This document shows positions 11,801 through 24,285 of a stretch of 64,000 bases of DNA, piece after piece. Under the pieces are notes generated by a model that saw nothing but the letters and a program-made list of their open reading frames with translations, made no database searches and was not told the origin of the DNA. Both the position numbers and the translations under genes were made by a program. This DNA is from Marthasterias glacialis (lineage: Eukaryota > Echinodermata > Asteroidea > Forcipulatida > Asteriidae), in contig OU452228.1 of NCBI GenBank assembly GCA_911728455.2, positions 20,347,689 to 20,411,688 of the forward strand, read 5' to 3'. How positions within the stretch are numbered: the stretch's first letter is position 1; every line of letters starts with the position of its first letter.

Positions 11801-13616
11801 GCGACGTGCTCCCTCGGTGTAGGATGCACTTTTTTTTTTACTAGAACCGGGAGAACAAACTTGTAAAGTGCGCACCTGGCCAATACGGATGCTCCAATTG
11901 CAGCTATGAATTCAGCCCAGTGTGTTTATTTGCAAGTTTGAAATTCTAAAAGGCCGACATTAAAAACCTTGCACCTGCTAGCCGTCATGTGGGACCGTCG
12001 GCAGGCGACGGGGTAGCTCATACCGGGGGTTTAAAGTCGTTTCACCAGCGTGGGACCGGGGCAGATGGTCCGAGCCCGAACTCGTCGATGGGGGGATGTC
12101 AGTAATGGGGGGAGTTCGTACTGAAGTTTAATTAATATTGAGATAACTGACATCTCAGCTGATGATTGTGCTGTCGCCCGTCCCCATTAACACAAGAGAA
12201 GGATCGTTTATCATTGTTTGAAGTCGGCAGTTTTGACAATCAGGCCGAGTCAGGGCCGTTTATGGACCTAAAGACACAAGACCTATCACAATCAGCAATT
12301 ATTGTGTAATCAGTAAACTGCAATTATTGATTTTCAGATTTTGACGTTGAGTGGGCTCCGGTCCCAACAAGTTTCCCCGCACCATGGGCAACGGCAGTCT
12401 GTGTTTGTTGACAAATTTGATGAATTCACAGATATAATTGCTCTTAAAAATACTGCCTATATAAAAATGTAACCTGGACACAGCAAAGCGGCCGCAAACC
12501 AAATCTAAATCAAAAACATTACAGTGAAAATCTTTGCGCCAAATTAGGTACCTATATTGTGACGGTATTTCTAAGTGGTGCGTGACGTCACGTCCACTCT
12601 TTTCGGCACCGGCACTACACCCGGAGGGGAACAAAATTTGGACCCCATCAGAAAGTAAGATTTCACAGTCTTGATAAGAATAAAGCACACTATGCCCCCG
12701 GCCGTTCCAATACAGCGTGTACTCAGAATATTGCTTCGTGTATTAATTTTCGAGATGACTTGTTACAATAAACACTTATGGTACCGGGCCGTGCGCGGGA
12801 CATTCCTCCCCTGTGTGTAATGGTGAATGGGCTATTTACTTTTCCGGTGTAAAAAAATTGTGATCTGAGTCTGACTGCTGTTTTTGTCGTCTGCATGCGA
12901 GCTTGGCGTGGTTACCTCTACGCGATATCTCTCCAATCAAACATTGTTCAGAATGTAGTCAGCTCTGTTTGATGTTAACATTTCTACATCTGTTTTTTTC
13001 TTCCCCCCAAAGTTGTCCCATTAAATCAAACTAATGAAATGACACGCGTCAACAAGGCGCCATCCACCGATATGAAGTAATTTAGGGTTATTGGGCCTTC
13101 TCCATAAAATTGGTTCTTCATCATGAAATATGTATACAATTTGTAAAGTTAATACCCGCTGGAAATCTGGTGTTTATAGTTTGCGTCATTGGTCTTTGTA
13201 TAAGCATTTTAGCATTTGCATTAAAATTCATGTGAAAACTGACGAAGTGACGTAACTCTTTTAATAAAATATGTGTAATGATTGACGTCATGAAATCTAT
13301 AATTGGTATTTACAACATGCCATTCTTTAATTTAAATTTAAACGTCTGTCTTGTAGTTTTATTACAGAGTGGATTAAGCAGCAGAATGTAAAGTTGATCG
13401 TCTCAAAAAGTTTGTCAAACTGATAAAGAATAATTTGGAAATGCCATCTATTATGCAAGATTAGGATGTAATTAATCTAATCCGTTGAAAGCAACACTTA
13501 TTGGTCTGTGACTTACGTTTTGGCTTCTAACAATACCATTTTTACTCAATTCAATTGTGGCTATGGGGATAGGTTTAGAAGTTGCGGTTCTCAGTGGTCT
13601 GCAATGATAAAATATA
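8851..13616. other. Intron, no supported gene
   Basis: Intronic DNA with scattered homopolymers: T runs at 9400-9445, a GA-rich tract at about 10768-10790 and a run of 13 G at 11613-11625. A 129-codon minus-strand frame at 12299-12688 has no recognisable domain, starts with GTG and has no codon or splice support. I do not call it a gene. Confidence 0.4.
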
Positions 13617-13920
13617 GGATTGGTAAAGCTGATAGTGCAGTGTTCTTACTTTGTGTAATTCAATGTACACATGAACAAACAAACCTGTGAAAATTTGGGC
13701 TCAATCCGTCGTCCGAGTCAGGAGAAAATAGTGAAAAACCGTGCACACTTTTCAGCATGTAAACAAATTGTCCTTAATTTCGGTTTTTAGAGCCGATATT
13801 AAAATCGGGGTCTTTAAATTCTATTTTCTTGACTTTGACAGTATTTCAGACAGAAACATTTCTATGGAAGATTGGTACTGGTATAAACTTCATAATCAGT
13901 AAGCTTTCAGACTAATACTA
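13617..13920 (+). repeat. Dispersed repeat 'R1', copy 1 (plus orientation)
   Basis: Shares long stretches with copies at 15551-15959 (reverse) and 48733-49065 (plus). Markers are GGATTGGTAAAGCTGATAGT, CCGTCGTCCGAGTCAGGAGA and CTTTTCAGCATGT. The clear terminal CTTTAAG arms seen in the other copies are degraded here. Small size and no coding suggest a non-autonomous DNA element. Confidence 0.7.
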
Positions 13921-14695
13921 ATAAAAAAAATGAAATTCAATCGTGTATTTTACCTTTAATTTTTTTAATCAAGGGCGTAGTCCGCTGACCCTTGAAGAAT
14001 TTTCGAAGTGCTAAAGACTCAAAATGTGTCCGGTTTTAGCGAGCTACCTCATCGAGGTGCAAACATCTCTGATAATAATTATGGCTATTTTGATGATTAA
14101 AATGCGTATAGGAAAATTGGCTCACAATTTGTTTTAGCACCTTACCACGGTATGAAATCGTCTTACGCTGTGGTTAGGTTTCTTCACAAAGCGACTTCCT
14201 GTTCGTTAAAATGTCTCTTAAGAACAAGAGATATGAAACGATACCCCTACTTTCCCAAGTCATGCTGCATTTCACACAGTCATGTACCAAGACGTTTATC
14301 CTGTAAACACCCCCAACGATTTTTTTTCCCCTTCAGTTTGTTCCAGCGTCAGGGAAAGAGGAGTCAAGGTACTAGACCTGAGGCCAAAGTAATGAATTCT
14401 GTGCAGTGGAGATGGGTGTAGCATATAATGAAATAGCTGACGGGGGATTAGAATAAACATCATGAAATACAACGAAAGCACTGCTGCCCTGCAACCAGTA
14501 CATTTAATTAACAGCTTGACTTTCAATAACGATGGCTTCATATCAATACTATTTTTAGCTACACACTGAGTTTAACGAGGCGTGAAGTGGAAAGGAAACA
14601 TAATAAAGACTGCTTTTTGCCTAAAAATTATGAAAGTAAATTATCGGAAGTTTGGTAGCTGCTTCTTATCCGATTTTTTTTTGTGGGGTAATGCA

Positions 14696-14815
14696 ATTCA
14701 CACATGTGTGGGGTACAGAAGGGATAGACACCTGACCCAATGCGCAGAAACAAGACATGGCGAGATAAAAACGCAAGTCTCTTCACTGCACGGCTAAGAA
14801 CAGGGAGGGTTGACA
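14696..14815 (-). mobile_element. SINE tail fragment (family of the 33950 element)
   Basis: Contains GGGATAGACACCTGACCCAA, CAATGCGCAGAAACAAGACA and GCTAAGAACAGGGAGGG. These are the reverse complement of the 3' part of the plus-strand SINE at 33950-34300, and a near copy lies at 52556-52740. The tRNA-like head is missing. Confidence 0.7.
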
Positions 14816-15110
14816 CAGCGGGAATGCTGTCTTACTTTTATCACGAGGAAAATGTCGCCTTTTTAAGATATTATATACATTTGAAGGTAAACATTTATGA
14901 TCGGCAGCACAAATCTTTTACCCAGTAGGCCTACAGCTATAACTACGTAGAGCAGTTGGAAATAACTCAAAACTAAATAACTTGTCTGACTGTAATAATC
15001 TTATATATCTTATATAAATATATATCTTCCCACAATTCCCTTCTCCTCCTTTTTTTTTCTATGAATGGATCCGTTTTTATGTCTGTGCTTGTTTTTGCTT
15101 CTGACGAAGG

Positions 15111-15130
15111 TCCGGTTTGGATCGAAAGCC
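15111..15130 (+). other. Hammerhead-like core, degenerate
   Basis: CTGACGA, then A, then GGTCC-GGTTT-GGATC, then GAAAG. The CUGANGA and GAAA boxes enclose a five-pair hairpin (one G-U pair). This resembles the hammerhead core found near the ends of Penelope-like retroelements. The cleavage triplet GUC is not present at the expected place, so this copy is probably dead. Confidence 0.35.
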
Positions 15131-15371
15131 AAAGCCATCAACCCTACTAGTTTTATATAAGTTGTTTATATCGATATAATATATATCTAAAAAAATACAT
15201 TTTTCTGAATGACTAGAGATATCAATTTGTCATTTTTAGATAAGAGAAGTTTATTTAATCAAAATTAAAAAGACATCAAAATCAGAAGATTGAATTGTGT
15301 CTAATTTTACATTGGTTCAATTACAAATCCATTAGAAACTTACAAAACATTAAGGGATGACAACAGAGAGT

Positions 15372-15959
15372 GACCTCATAATGACGTACCATTAGTCATC
15401 TTTGTATTCTTTGATTTCCTTTTCTTTTAGACCCTTTGTAGTCCCCAACATGAGTGGCCTGTTTTAGAGCCTTGCGATTGGCGACACCCCATACAAAATT
15501 AACAAAATAAAATAAAAAACCTTCATATCTCAACCAATGTTGTATATACGAACTTAAAGGCACTAGGCCTCAGGATTGGTAAGGATACAAACACTTTTGT
15601 TTAGTTTCAACGCTGAACGCTAACTGTGGTTAAGAATATTAATATTTAGAAACAATTTTCCCTCTCAAATGCTGTCATATTTGAGGAAACTGTATCTAAA
15701 AATCTATTTAAAAAACAAACAAACAAACAAACAAACAAACAAACACCGCAGTAGCTGATTTTGATTGTAACAATCGAAATTAAGGACAAAGTGTTTACAT
15801 GCTGAGAAGTGTGCACGGTTTTACACTATTTTCTCCTGACTCAGACGACGGCTTGAGCCAAAATTTTCCCCGGGTTGTATTTCCATGTATATATTGCATC
15901 ACACTAAGTGAGAACACTGCACTATCAACTTCTTCAATCCTGTATCGCGCCTTTAAGTT
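15372..15959 (-). repeat. Composite dispersed repeat (R1 plus flank), minus copy
   Basis: The right part, 15551-15959 (409 bp), has inverted ends AACTTAAAGGCACTAGG and CGCGCCTTTAAGTT. The left part, 15372-15550, carries CATCTTTGTATTCTTTGATT, GTGGCCTGTTTTAGAGCC and GCGACACCCCATAC. Both parts recur in the reverse orientation at 48733-49690. An AAAC microsatellite (about 15714-15746) lies inside it. Confidence 0.75.
15714..15746. repeat. (AAAC)n microsatellite
   Basis: About eight AAAC units, inside the R1 repeat copy. Confidence 0.9.
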
Positions 15960-16183
15960 TTGGCACCGTAACACGCACACTATGCCTATTGGTCATGTTG
16001 TTTAAGACAAACAACTGTAAATCAAAAGGTGAGGGATGAGGTATGTGGACACAGGTTCTGCTAAATGTCATGGTATGTCTTAAATAGATACCATTCGTTA
16101 AATTTCATTTCAATATTACTTCCTTAATATTACATCTAGTCTTCAATTGAAATAGGTCCAGTCTACTTCTGAGGCAATCATTT

Positions 16184-16199
16184 CCCCCCCCCCCCCCCC
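16184..16199. repeat. Poly(C) tract, 16 bases
   Basis: An uninterrupted C run between ATTT and AGTC. Confidence 0.9.
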
Positions 16200-16790
16200 A
16201 GTCTCTTTTTGAACTTATAATACTTCAACATACATCAAGATGCTTCAATTTTGTTTCTCATGTTGTTGTTTTATTCGGAAGCTAATTAAATAAGTTGGTG
16301 CACAATTTTCTTTTTAAAGAGATTTAGACTTCCAATCCCATGACGTCAGATTTGCCAACAAAAAGCAACTGTATACCTCATATGAGCATAACCACACCAA
16401 ATGAAGCAACTGTGCAAACGACAAAAAGCGAAACCTCAATATGCTTGTTAGAGTTGAAGCATAATGAGACGTATATGCAAACATTCCTAGCTCTGTAAAG
16501 CTTGAACATCTTGTTTTAAAGAGAGCTTTAAGCTTTACATCATCTTTAAGAGGCTGAAGGCTCTCGGTATCACCCTTGTTCTCACTCTTCAACCTTAACT
16601 TCGTATCCATTGATTCGGACGTCAATCATCAAGTACATTGTAATCAACTACGAATATTTCAATATTGAGGATTGGTGTGAGTCTAATGCTTGTTTTTGCT
16701 GTTATAAGAAAGGGTCATAATCTAGACGTTGTTTATGCACAAAGTGTCTCTTAATATATGTTGATTGTAATAAATATACTATTTGCTGCA

Positions 16791-17400
16791 TTTTTTTTTT
16801 TTTTTTTTTTTTTTTGTTGATATACCTTCTTATGTCCAACTTTTGTTAGTGTCCCTAGCTTCTAAAGAGACACAGAAAGCATTATTAAGAAACAAGCTGC
16901 CAGGTCCAGATTCAATTCCCTTTCGGGATTTTAGTGTACATTTTTTCGTTTGGGTCTCAAAACTATGCCCTACAATTTTCTGTGTTGGTTTGTTCGTTAA
17001 CTGAGCTGCCCGGTTTGGCTTAATAGTTAGTAATATGTAAGCTTTAATGTGGGGAGGTGTTTGTCACAACTTCTTGGGGGTCTTTTATTGTCTGAGCGGA
17101 GGTGTTGAGAGTCATATGGTTAGCCATTTTGAAAGTGGCCTTTTTTTGTCACTATTGGCTTTCCCTGCCGGGGTTTCTTGTTTTTTTGTTTTGTTTCTAA
17201 AATTGTTTGTTACATCCCCCTCAGAGGTTACCCCTATCCCACCCAGCCGGGTTGCCCTGCCGGGTTGCTAAATTGTATTATTTGTTTTAAAATTAATCAT
17301 CTGTTTGTCTAATTCTCAGTATTTCTCTGTATGTTTAATGCAGATCATTTTATTCTGCATGTTTTGTTTTTTAAATTTTTTTGCTGGTGAATAAAACGAA
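16791..17400 (+). mobile_element. Degenerate LINE-like remnant
   Basis: After a T25 run (16791-16815), the frame reads a stretch ending LLRNKLPGPDSIP. This resembles the KxPGPDGIP motif at the start of non-LTR reverse transcriptases. Stops follow soon after, and the remainder is non-coding, ending in GGTGAATAAAACGAAATT near 17386-17404, which resembles a retroelement 3' end. The call rests on one motif, so it is weak. Confidence 0.35.
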
Positions 17401-17660
17401 ATTAAATCGTCGCTTTCGACAGTTCCCAATGCTGTCTCGTAATTGTATTTTTACTCACAAATTTGTCTAAGGAAGACCTCGACCTTCCCGATTTGACTGT
17501 TTACACACCTTGATAGACCTGGCTTCTTTGAGAGTTTAATGTAATTTTTTAACATCCTCAGCACTCAGGTATATAGTTTCAGCTAACATCATTAAAACTC
17601 TCTGTCATTTCCACATCAGCCATTGTATTGAGTGATAAGTGGGTTTTTTCACTCTATATG

Positions 17661-18185
17661 GTGACCGCAACCTGACTGACCATCTCTACGGAGATTGGAC
17701 ATCCATTCATTCCTCTGGACAATTAGGAACCTAATGTTGCGGTCAGTCATCCCTGGCTGACCAAAGAGAGATTATTTACTCTCAGGATCACTAGAGGATG
17801 ACCTCAACCTAACTGACCATCTCTACGGAGACTGGACATCCATCCATTCCTCTGGACAGTAAATAAGGAACCTATAATGGTGCGGGCAGTCATCCCTGGC
17901 TGACCAAAGAGAGATTATTTACTCTTAGGATCATCAGAGGATGACCTCAACCTAACTGACCATCTCTACGGAGACTGGACATCCATCCATTCCTCTGGAC
18001 AATAAATAAGGAACCTATAATGGTGCGGGCAGTCATCCCTGGGTGACCAAAGAGAGATTGTTTACTCTCAGGATCACAAGAGGATGACCTCAACCTGACT
18101 GACCATCTCTACGGAGACTGGACATCCATCCATTCCTCTGGACACCAGGAACCTGGTGTTGCGGTCAGTCACCTCTGGGTGACTC
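17661..18185. repeat. Tandem array, four copies of a ~143-bp unit
   Basis: Units start at about 17661, 17798, 17941 and 18084. Each holds CTGACCATCTCTACGGAG, GGACATCCATCCATTCCTCT and AGTCATCCCTGG. Units 2 and 3 are nearly identical, so the expansion is recent. Within unit 1, TGACCGCAAC (17662) and GTTGCGGTCA (17736-17745) are inverted and could form a hairpin. Confidence 0.9.
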
Positions 18186-19559
18186 AAGCGTGTCACCAGC
18201 GCCTCTTACTCTTGCACGGTCGGAACACTTGAAGCAAGAACACCAGTCAGGCAATTACATGCATGAGTCCATATTGAAAAACACTTGACTTGATTCAATC
18301 CTAATTAATTTGACTTTCAATCGATTTTTTTTTTAAATAAAAAGACAGTGTTTGTTTTGATGTTATCTCTTAACAGTCAGTCCTTTTTATATGTTTATCG
18401 CAGAAGCAAGTGAGTGGTAATTAGTAGTGGCCATTTTCTTTCATTAAAGTGCGTGCAATGATGCAGGATTACTCAGCTAGAAGGTGGGCGTCCGTTTTAT
18501 TTATCTGCAGGATTTATTAGCTTCACTTTCTTTCACTTATTGACTTTTCGTACCTCAACGATTGATCAGAGTAGCAAGATCGTCTGAAAGAAAGACATTT
18601 ATAGCCCTGGGATTATTAAATTGAACAATTTACGCCACAATGAAAAACAAAATCTAAAAAAAGACACAAGTGCACAAACAATCCGATCCACTGTTACATC
18701 TCTGAACTTCTTGAGGCTCATGAATATTCATGAGAAATACAACACGGTTGTGACTTTGTTCTTTGTATAGCGATCACAATAGCACCAGCTACACCGGAAA
18801 AAAGGGTCATAATTGTCAAGAGAATTACGACCTAGAATTTAATGAAATTATGCAACTTGATACCAAGGAGATACTATATCTATACCGCAGATCGATAGCA
18901 CCCTTTACGACGTACAAATAGGACAAAACTTTGAGGGGGGAGAGAGTGTTGCCCGGTTAATTTTTCCCCGCAAAAGAAGATCGACCCGTCATCGTGAATC
19001 ATGCAGCGAAGTGGTTGACAAACAAACACACCAATAAAACACATTGGAAATCACATTCAGGAATTTGATAAACAAACATACCCTAAAAAGTTAAATTACA
19101 TTACGATATTTGCGAGAGAGATACAAAGTTTATTTTGACGATTAAATAAATAAATAATTGGATTGTAGATGGTAAATTTGATTAAATTATAGAAACGTGA
19201 ACGCCTTCCTTGGACGTTAACCCTATTTTGACAACAGTGAATTAATCAATTTTCAGTCTGATCAAATCTCTCTGATTCGGTTCACAAGCGTCAAAACATA
19301 TAACAAAATAAAATAACAATCCGGGAAAGGGAAGAAGAAAAAAATAATGCAAATGTTTGCGGTAAGAAAATAAATTCACTTTTTAAAAAGAGACCGTATG
19401 ATTGGTAGAATGCATCAAAAGCAGGCTCAGTTTGACATAGGTATACTGTAATACTGTAAACGACAAATTTGGCAGGAGTACTTCGTTACATAATCACGTC
19501 AGTTAAAAAAAAACTGTTTATTTTATCTAAAATATAGGTTGATATAAATTCTATATACT
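18186..19559. other. Intron, no gene seen
   Basis: No coding signal. An 18-bp perfect palindrome, CTCATGAATATTCATGAG, lies at 18717-18734. The rest is AT-rich and unremarkable. Confidence 0.4.
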
Positions 19560-20080
19560 ATGAGGTATTGTGACGGGTTATCCATTGCTACAATTTTACT
19601 TTCCGTTGATCCTTTGAGAGTCAATAGTATAATAAAAATGAACTTCAACGAAGTGAAAACGAATTAAAAACGAAAATAATAAACCCGCCTTTTTGTACGG
19701 TTACTTAAAAAAAAAAGTATTTAAAGTAGGAGAGTATAAATATTGATTCATGGATCAACTACCATCCAAGTTAAGAAGATAACCGAGTTAAAACGTTAAT
19801 GTTTACGATAAGACTTTGAAAGCAAAACTAACAAACACAAACAAAACAAAATACTTTCACCGGCTATATCGCTAGATCTTCTCGTAATACTTTGAGAGTC
19901 AAACCAATAAATAAACTGATAAACAAAATATGAATGCTCCCACCGAATTATAAATAAATAAATACTTTCACCGACCTTTAACCACCAGTTTTCCTTTAAT
20001 CTTTTGAAAAGTCAGCCCAACACACGGAAAACATAAATATTTTCACCGCGTCGTAACCCTTTTAACGACAAATAAATCAT
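19560..20080. repeat. Degenerate tandem repeat, ~120-bp period
   Basis: The pair of marks TACTTTCACCG and CTTTGAGAGTCAA recurs (near 19589-19625, 19853-19903, 19969-20020 and 20040) with AAATAAATA spacers. The copies are strongly diverged, and the unit boundaries are approximate. Confidence 0.45.
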
Positions 20081-20511
20081 GATAGCATAACAGGTGCAGC
20101 CGAGCACACAGAGCACCAGACGCATTGTATAAGGCCGGGGTATCTGACTGGTAAATGATATTAGCCACCATTAGAAGTAAGCCTGGTAACCTTTACTCTA
20201 GCTGTCTCTTCTTGTGGTCGATTCAGTTTCATACAGAGTTAACAAATAAATATCTGCTCAGTACATATGTCCAGGGAGCAGTCACAGGCTTTGTGTTCGT
20301 CAGGTGACGCTTTTGGCTGGCAAACCATTTCTTCTGAGGGGAAACAATTTTCAAGTTAAGCAAATCGGTCATCTTTAGTGTCGATGGCTCCGGATAAGCT
20401 ACAGTTTCATCGTGCCACTGTATTTATAAACTATTCCAGAATAAAAATCCACCCGTATGACATCTGGGTTGGCATGGTACAGCTGAATTGTCACTTCACA
20501 GCAGCATGTGT

Positions 20512-20543
20512 GGTGTGTGTGTGTGTGTGTGTTTGTGTGTGTA
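20512..20543. repeat. (GT)n microsatellite
   Basis: About sixteen GT units with one TT interruption. Confidence 0.9.
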
Positions 20544-21125
20544 TGTTTAACAGTTTTATGAAGTCGACCTCAGACGTGATGAATCTTGAACAATTTCAAC
20601 TACTTTCATGTGCGTGATAACTGTTCTCAATACAGGGCCATCGGTCTGGACGGTATTTTGATATCTGTGACACCCTTACCATATGACCACCAGACTGAGA
20701 CTGCTAGTATATGGTAACACTTATTCATATTTGATGACCAACATTTAAAACTTTAAATGGTATATCGGGTGATATATTATATTAGCAGGTGCACGTCACC
20801 AGACTATAGAATGATATAGGGTACCCGAGTTCTTTCCGCGTATCCGACTGCTAGCCGCTATTTTCTAACTCAAATCTGGTAACTTTTCGTCCGCACTCGA
20901 TTGTTATACAAGATATGAATGATACTTAACTGTTACGATTGACTACATTCCTGACTTTACACTCTTTGAGATTTAAGAAATACTTTTCACAAACAACTTC
21001 TGTATCAAAGCGTTAGTTCAAATATCTTTATAGCGATGACTATTGCATTCAGGTTTTATGATTAATTTATAAAAGAAGGTGTCTTCAAATCTATAACGGG
21101 AAACTTTTTATTTATTTATTTAAAT

Positions 21126-21163
21126 AAACAAACAAACAAACAAACAAACAAACAAACAAATAA
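21126..21163. repeat. (AAAC)n microsatellite
   Basis: About nine units, flanked by TTTATTTAAATAAAC. Confidence 0.9.
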
Positions 21164-21938
21164 ACAGCCAAACAATATCCCTTAAAATGGAGAGCTATAG
21201 GGGTGGAAGATGGCATAACCACAGAAGATTCACACGGGGGAAATTTTGTCGTCGTTAACTTGCAAACTGCTTTAACACTATCTGCTGTTTTACAACGGAT
21301 ACACGAGTTGGGGCCTTAGCTACGGAAACCCGTAATCTCCAACCAACAAGTGAAAGTAATTTGTCTCGGAGAACAAGACAAAGGGAGGCGTATATTGGTC
21401 AGGAGCACGGATCGCTCCTGTACGATATCCCGATAGTCCTAACTCAGTCAATACTCACTGCGAAAAAGAAGAGGGAAAAAAAATCTGGAGGGAAAAGTAC
21501 TATTGATTTTCTCTTGAATGGTGGGGAGTATGTCATTGCACAAAGCGGGTTAGATTTCACCCACCCGCCTATATTTAGTTACTGGAGGTGTTTCTGTGGG
21601 GAAATAGCTTAAAAGGGGTTATACGAGGCCAATCTGACGAGGAGGCTTCTTTGTGAGCGTTTATTCCCCCAAATCATTATTTTGTCGGGGCTGTGTACTC
21701 TTGGTGCTATCTAAATGTCGTAAGGTTAAAGGTCTGAACGGGAAAGCTTGCCACACGGCAGCTGTACCTCAAACAAGGTATATTAGAGTAAATATGAATA
21801 ATCGAAAGTGACACTGTATATAATTTGATTTTCTCGTGGACTATAATTGTGTATAATCAATCAGGAAAGATGTTCATGGGATAAAACAAAAAAGAGAGAA
21901 TTGAATTTCAAAAATGCCATCCAGGTACGAGTGTGCTG

Positions 21939-21956
21939 TTTTTTTTTTTTTTTTTC

Positions 21957-21993
<37 letters not shown>

Positions 21994-22008
21994 GGGGGGG
22001 GGGGGGGT
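21939..22008. repeat. Poly(T) tracts followed by poly(G)
   Basis: Two long T runs, broken by CGG, lead into a run of about 16 G. It is low-complexity sequence, and its length is likely unreliable. Confidence 0.85.
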
Positions 22009-23789
22009 TGGAATTGATTTGATATCCCCTCACGGAATGAGTCTGACCATGAATGATTTCCGACAACTAATTTGGGTGGGATCTACATCTGTCGGCGTCC
22101 TTTTTTATCTTTAGGAAGCTTTCCTCAGACTACTTCTCCGTTTCCGATCTACTCATCACCAGCTTGGATTAGGAACCCCATCACTCATCCCATTCATCGG
22201 AAATCCCCCCCCCCCCGTGAATTTATTGAAACCCCACCGTGTGAACGTGGAAGAGATTCAAGATGACCGCTGTGTGTAGTGTGTAAAAACCGGTACTGAA
22301 TGCCCTTCGGGTATTCGGTGAAATAGGCTAGTTGAATCGGTGTTCGGATGGCCCATGATCAGCCTGAAAAAAAAATTGGCCGGTTCAAGATGTGCTGTCA
22401 GTTCAGTTTAACAACTCTATCTTAGTCTGCAAACACGCGGTCTTCATAGCACCAACAAGAATGTAGCAATGACAATTACAAATCGAATAAAAGTAAACAC
22501 TGACTGTTTAACGGTTGTTACAATTTGATGCAATTTGTTCGTACAACTAAGACAGGATTCTTAATAACCAAATAATTATAAATATCATGCAGTTTACCTG
22601 AGACAAATTTACTTATGTGCAATCCAAAAACTCACAAGACAATACAGGAGATATGTCATGCCACCCAGGTTTAGATAACTGTCCATTGTGGATTTTCAAC
22701 ACTTTAAAAGACTACAGAACAATGTATTGTTTTTTAAAGAAAAGAAGAAAGAAGCGTAGACAAGACTTCTGTCAAAAGACTCATGTTGTAGTTACACGGA
22801 GCATCATACATATTTGAAATTTACTGTTCCCCACTCATTTGAATAGCACGACCTCCATTTAGTTCGACCTGAGCGCAATCTTCGAAAGGCTAATTTACGA
22901 CGGCAATTATAGAAGGTGTGTGTGTGTGTGTGTGTGTTAGGCAGCAAGGTATAGCCGACATTGCAGCGCTGTTCTCAGTGAAAGAAGAAAGTTAACCCAA
23001 TCTCTGTGTCCATTACTTGGTCAAGTTATATCCGTGTACGTGCTTGATCATAGTAAGTAAGGATTATCGTCGGGAGGATGGTAAAGATGGATGAAAGGAT
23101 TACGGCTTGAATTTATGGGATAATGGAGTAGCCTGTGCGAACATGCACTTGTTGTTTACATTCTCTCTTTATTAGGGGTTGTGTATAGTACGGCAAACCT
23201 TTAAAAAAAAAAATCTGTGACTCTTTGACCTTGTATCGATCAAAATATAGATGATACATTGATCCTCAATGGAAGAATAACTTTCATATGATTTAAAAGT
23301 TACCGCCATGGTAAGTTAAGAGGACATTGTAAATTGAGATTATAAGTTATACCTATCGACAAATTTTGTAGTGTAAAAAATTCTAGATAAAAGTTGTCTT
23401 AATATAACCTGGTGCTTTGTTGTCTTTTGACTGAATAACTTGACGGTTTTTTTGTTTGTATCCGAGACAAGAAGAAACTTCAACATCTTTAGACGCTTTT
23501 GCATAAAATGTCACGTTCACTTCATCGACTTCCGAACGACCGCCAGGCAACTTTAAGAACAGGAACTGTTTCTGATTGGTCAGTGAGTGACACTTAATTG
23601 ATCGAGGGTCGGTGACTTCTAAATAAGGGAGAATGTTCATCCGGGTAATCAAGAGGTGACATCTGATTGGTCGATAGGTCGATAGATGGCTGTGGGTTGG
23701 TTGAACAGCAACTTTTTTGTTGTTTTGAATTGTTGTCCTGTTCTCTAGGGAAATGTACAAAAGCTACCTTTGTTTTCTACATGTTGACA

Positions 23790-24130
23790 TCACATAATCG
23801 GCGTGTGCCCCGGAAGAAGATCGCACAGCCTTTACGGACCTTCTGGATACACACATTACAACTTGTTTGCACCAGCAGATGTCACAATCAATAATATGGT
23901 TCTGTTGAAAAAAGTGGGGCGTATCTGTTGTATATTTGTTCCTAGAACTACTCCCAAGATATGTTTTTTCCATTCCCGTGTGGACTTTAACTTTCCCATA
24001 ATGACTACAAATAGCAGAAAAAACGACCAAACTCTCACACTCTTATACAGTTTTGGGCAGCATTGCTTACGACCTTTTTGCCGGTCACACTTTCGCTACG
24101 ACCTTTTCTGCCGGCCACACAGCGAAATGA
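23790..24130 (+). repeat. Direct dispersed repeat 'R2', copy 1
   Basis: Matches 25030-25370 in the same orientation at roughly 75-80 % by eye. Shared marks are GTATATTTGTT(C/G)CTAGAA, ACTTTCCCATAATGA versus ACTTTCCTGAATGA, and TTTTTGCCGGTCACACTTT. The 3' end holds CGACCTTTTTGCCGG and CGACCTTTTCTGCCGG in tandem. No coding potential is evident. Confidence 0.7.
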
Positions 24131-24235
24131 ATTATGCATGAACCTGCTATATTTGTATTTGCTAGAAAAACAACCGTTTAAATCGTCCTTGTTCATAACG
24201 AACTGCCATTGAGGATGTCAATTTGGAATAAATGT

Positions 24236-24285
24236 CATAATGAATTGAATTGAATAGAAATGAATTGAATTGAGTTCGAATTAAA
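24236..24285. repeat. (GAATT)n-type simple repeat
   Basis: GAATTGAATTGAATAGAAAT and similar units. Confidence 0.75.

Larger units (their letters stand above)
20544..23789. other. Intron with simple repeats, no gene seen
   Basis: Holds an AAAC microsatellite (about 21126-21163), a long T-rich tract followed by a G run (about 21939-22008) and a GT microsatellite (about 22916-22938). A 125-codon minus-strand frame at 23383-23760 has no recognisable domain and is probably chance. Confidence 0.45.

Noticed and set aside
12299..12688. 129-codon minus-strand frame
   Set aside because: GTG start, no recognisable domain and no partner exons. Frames of this length are expected by chance in 64 kb.
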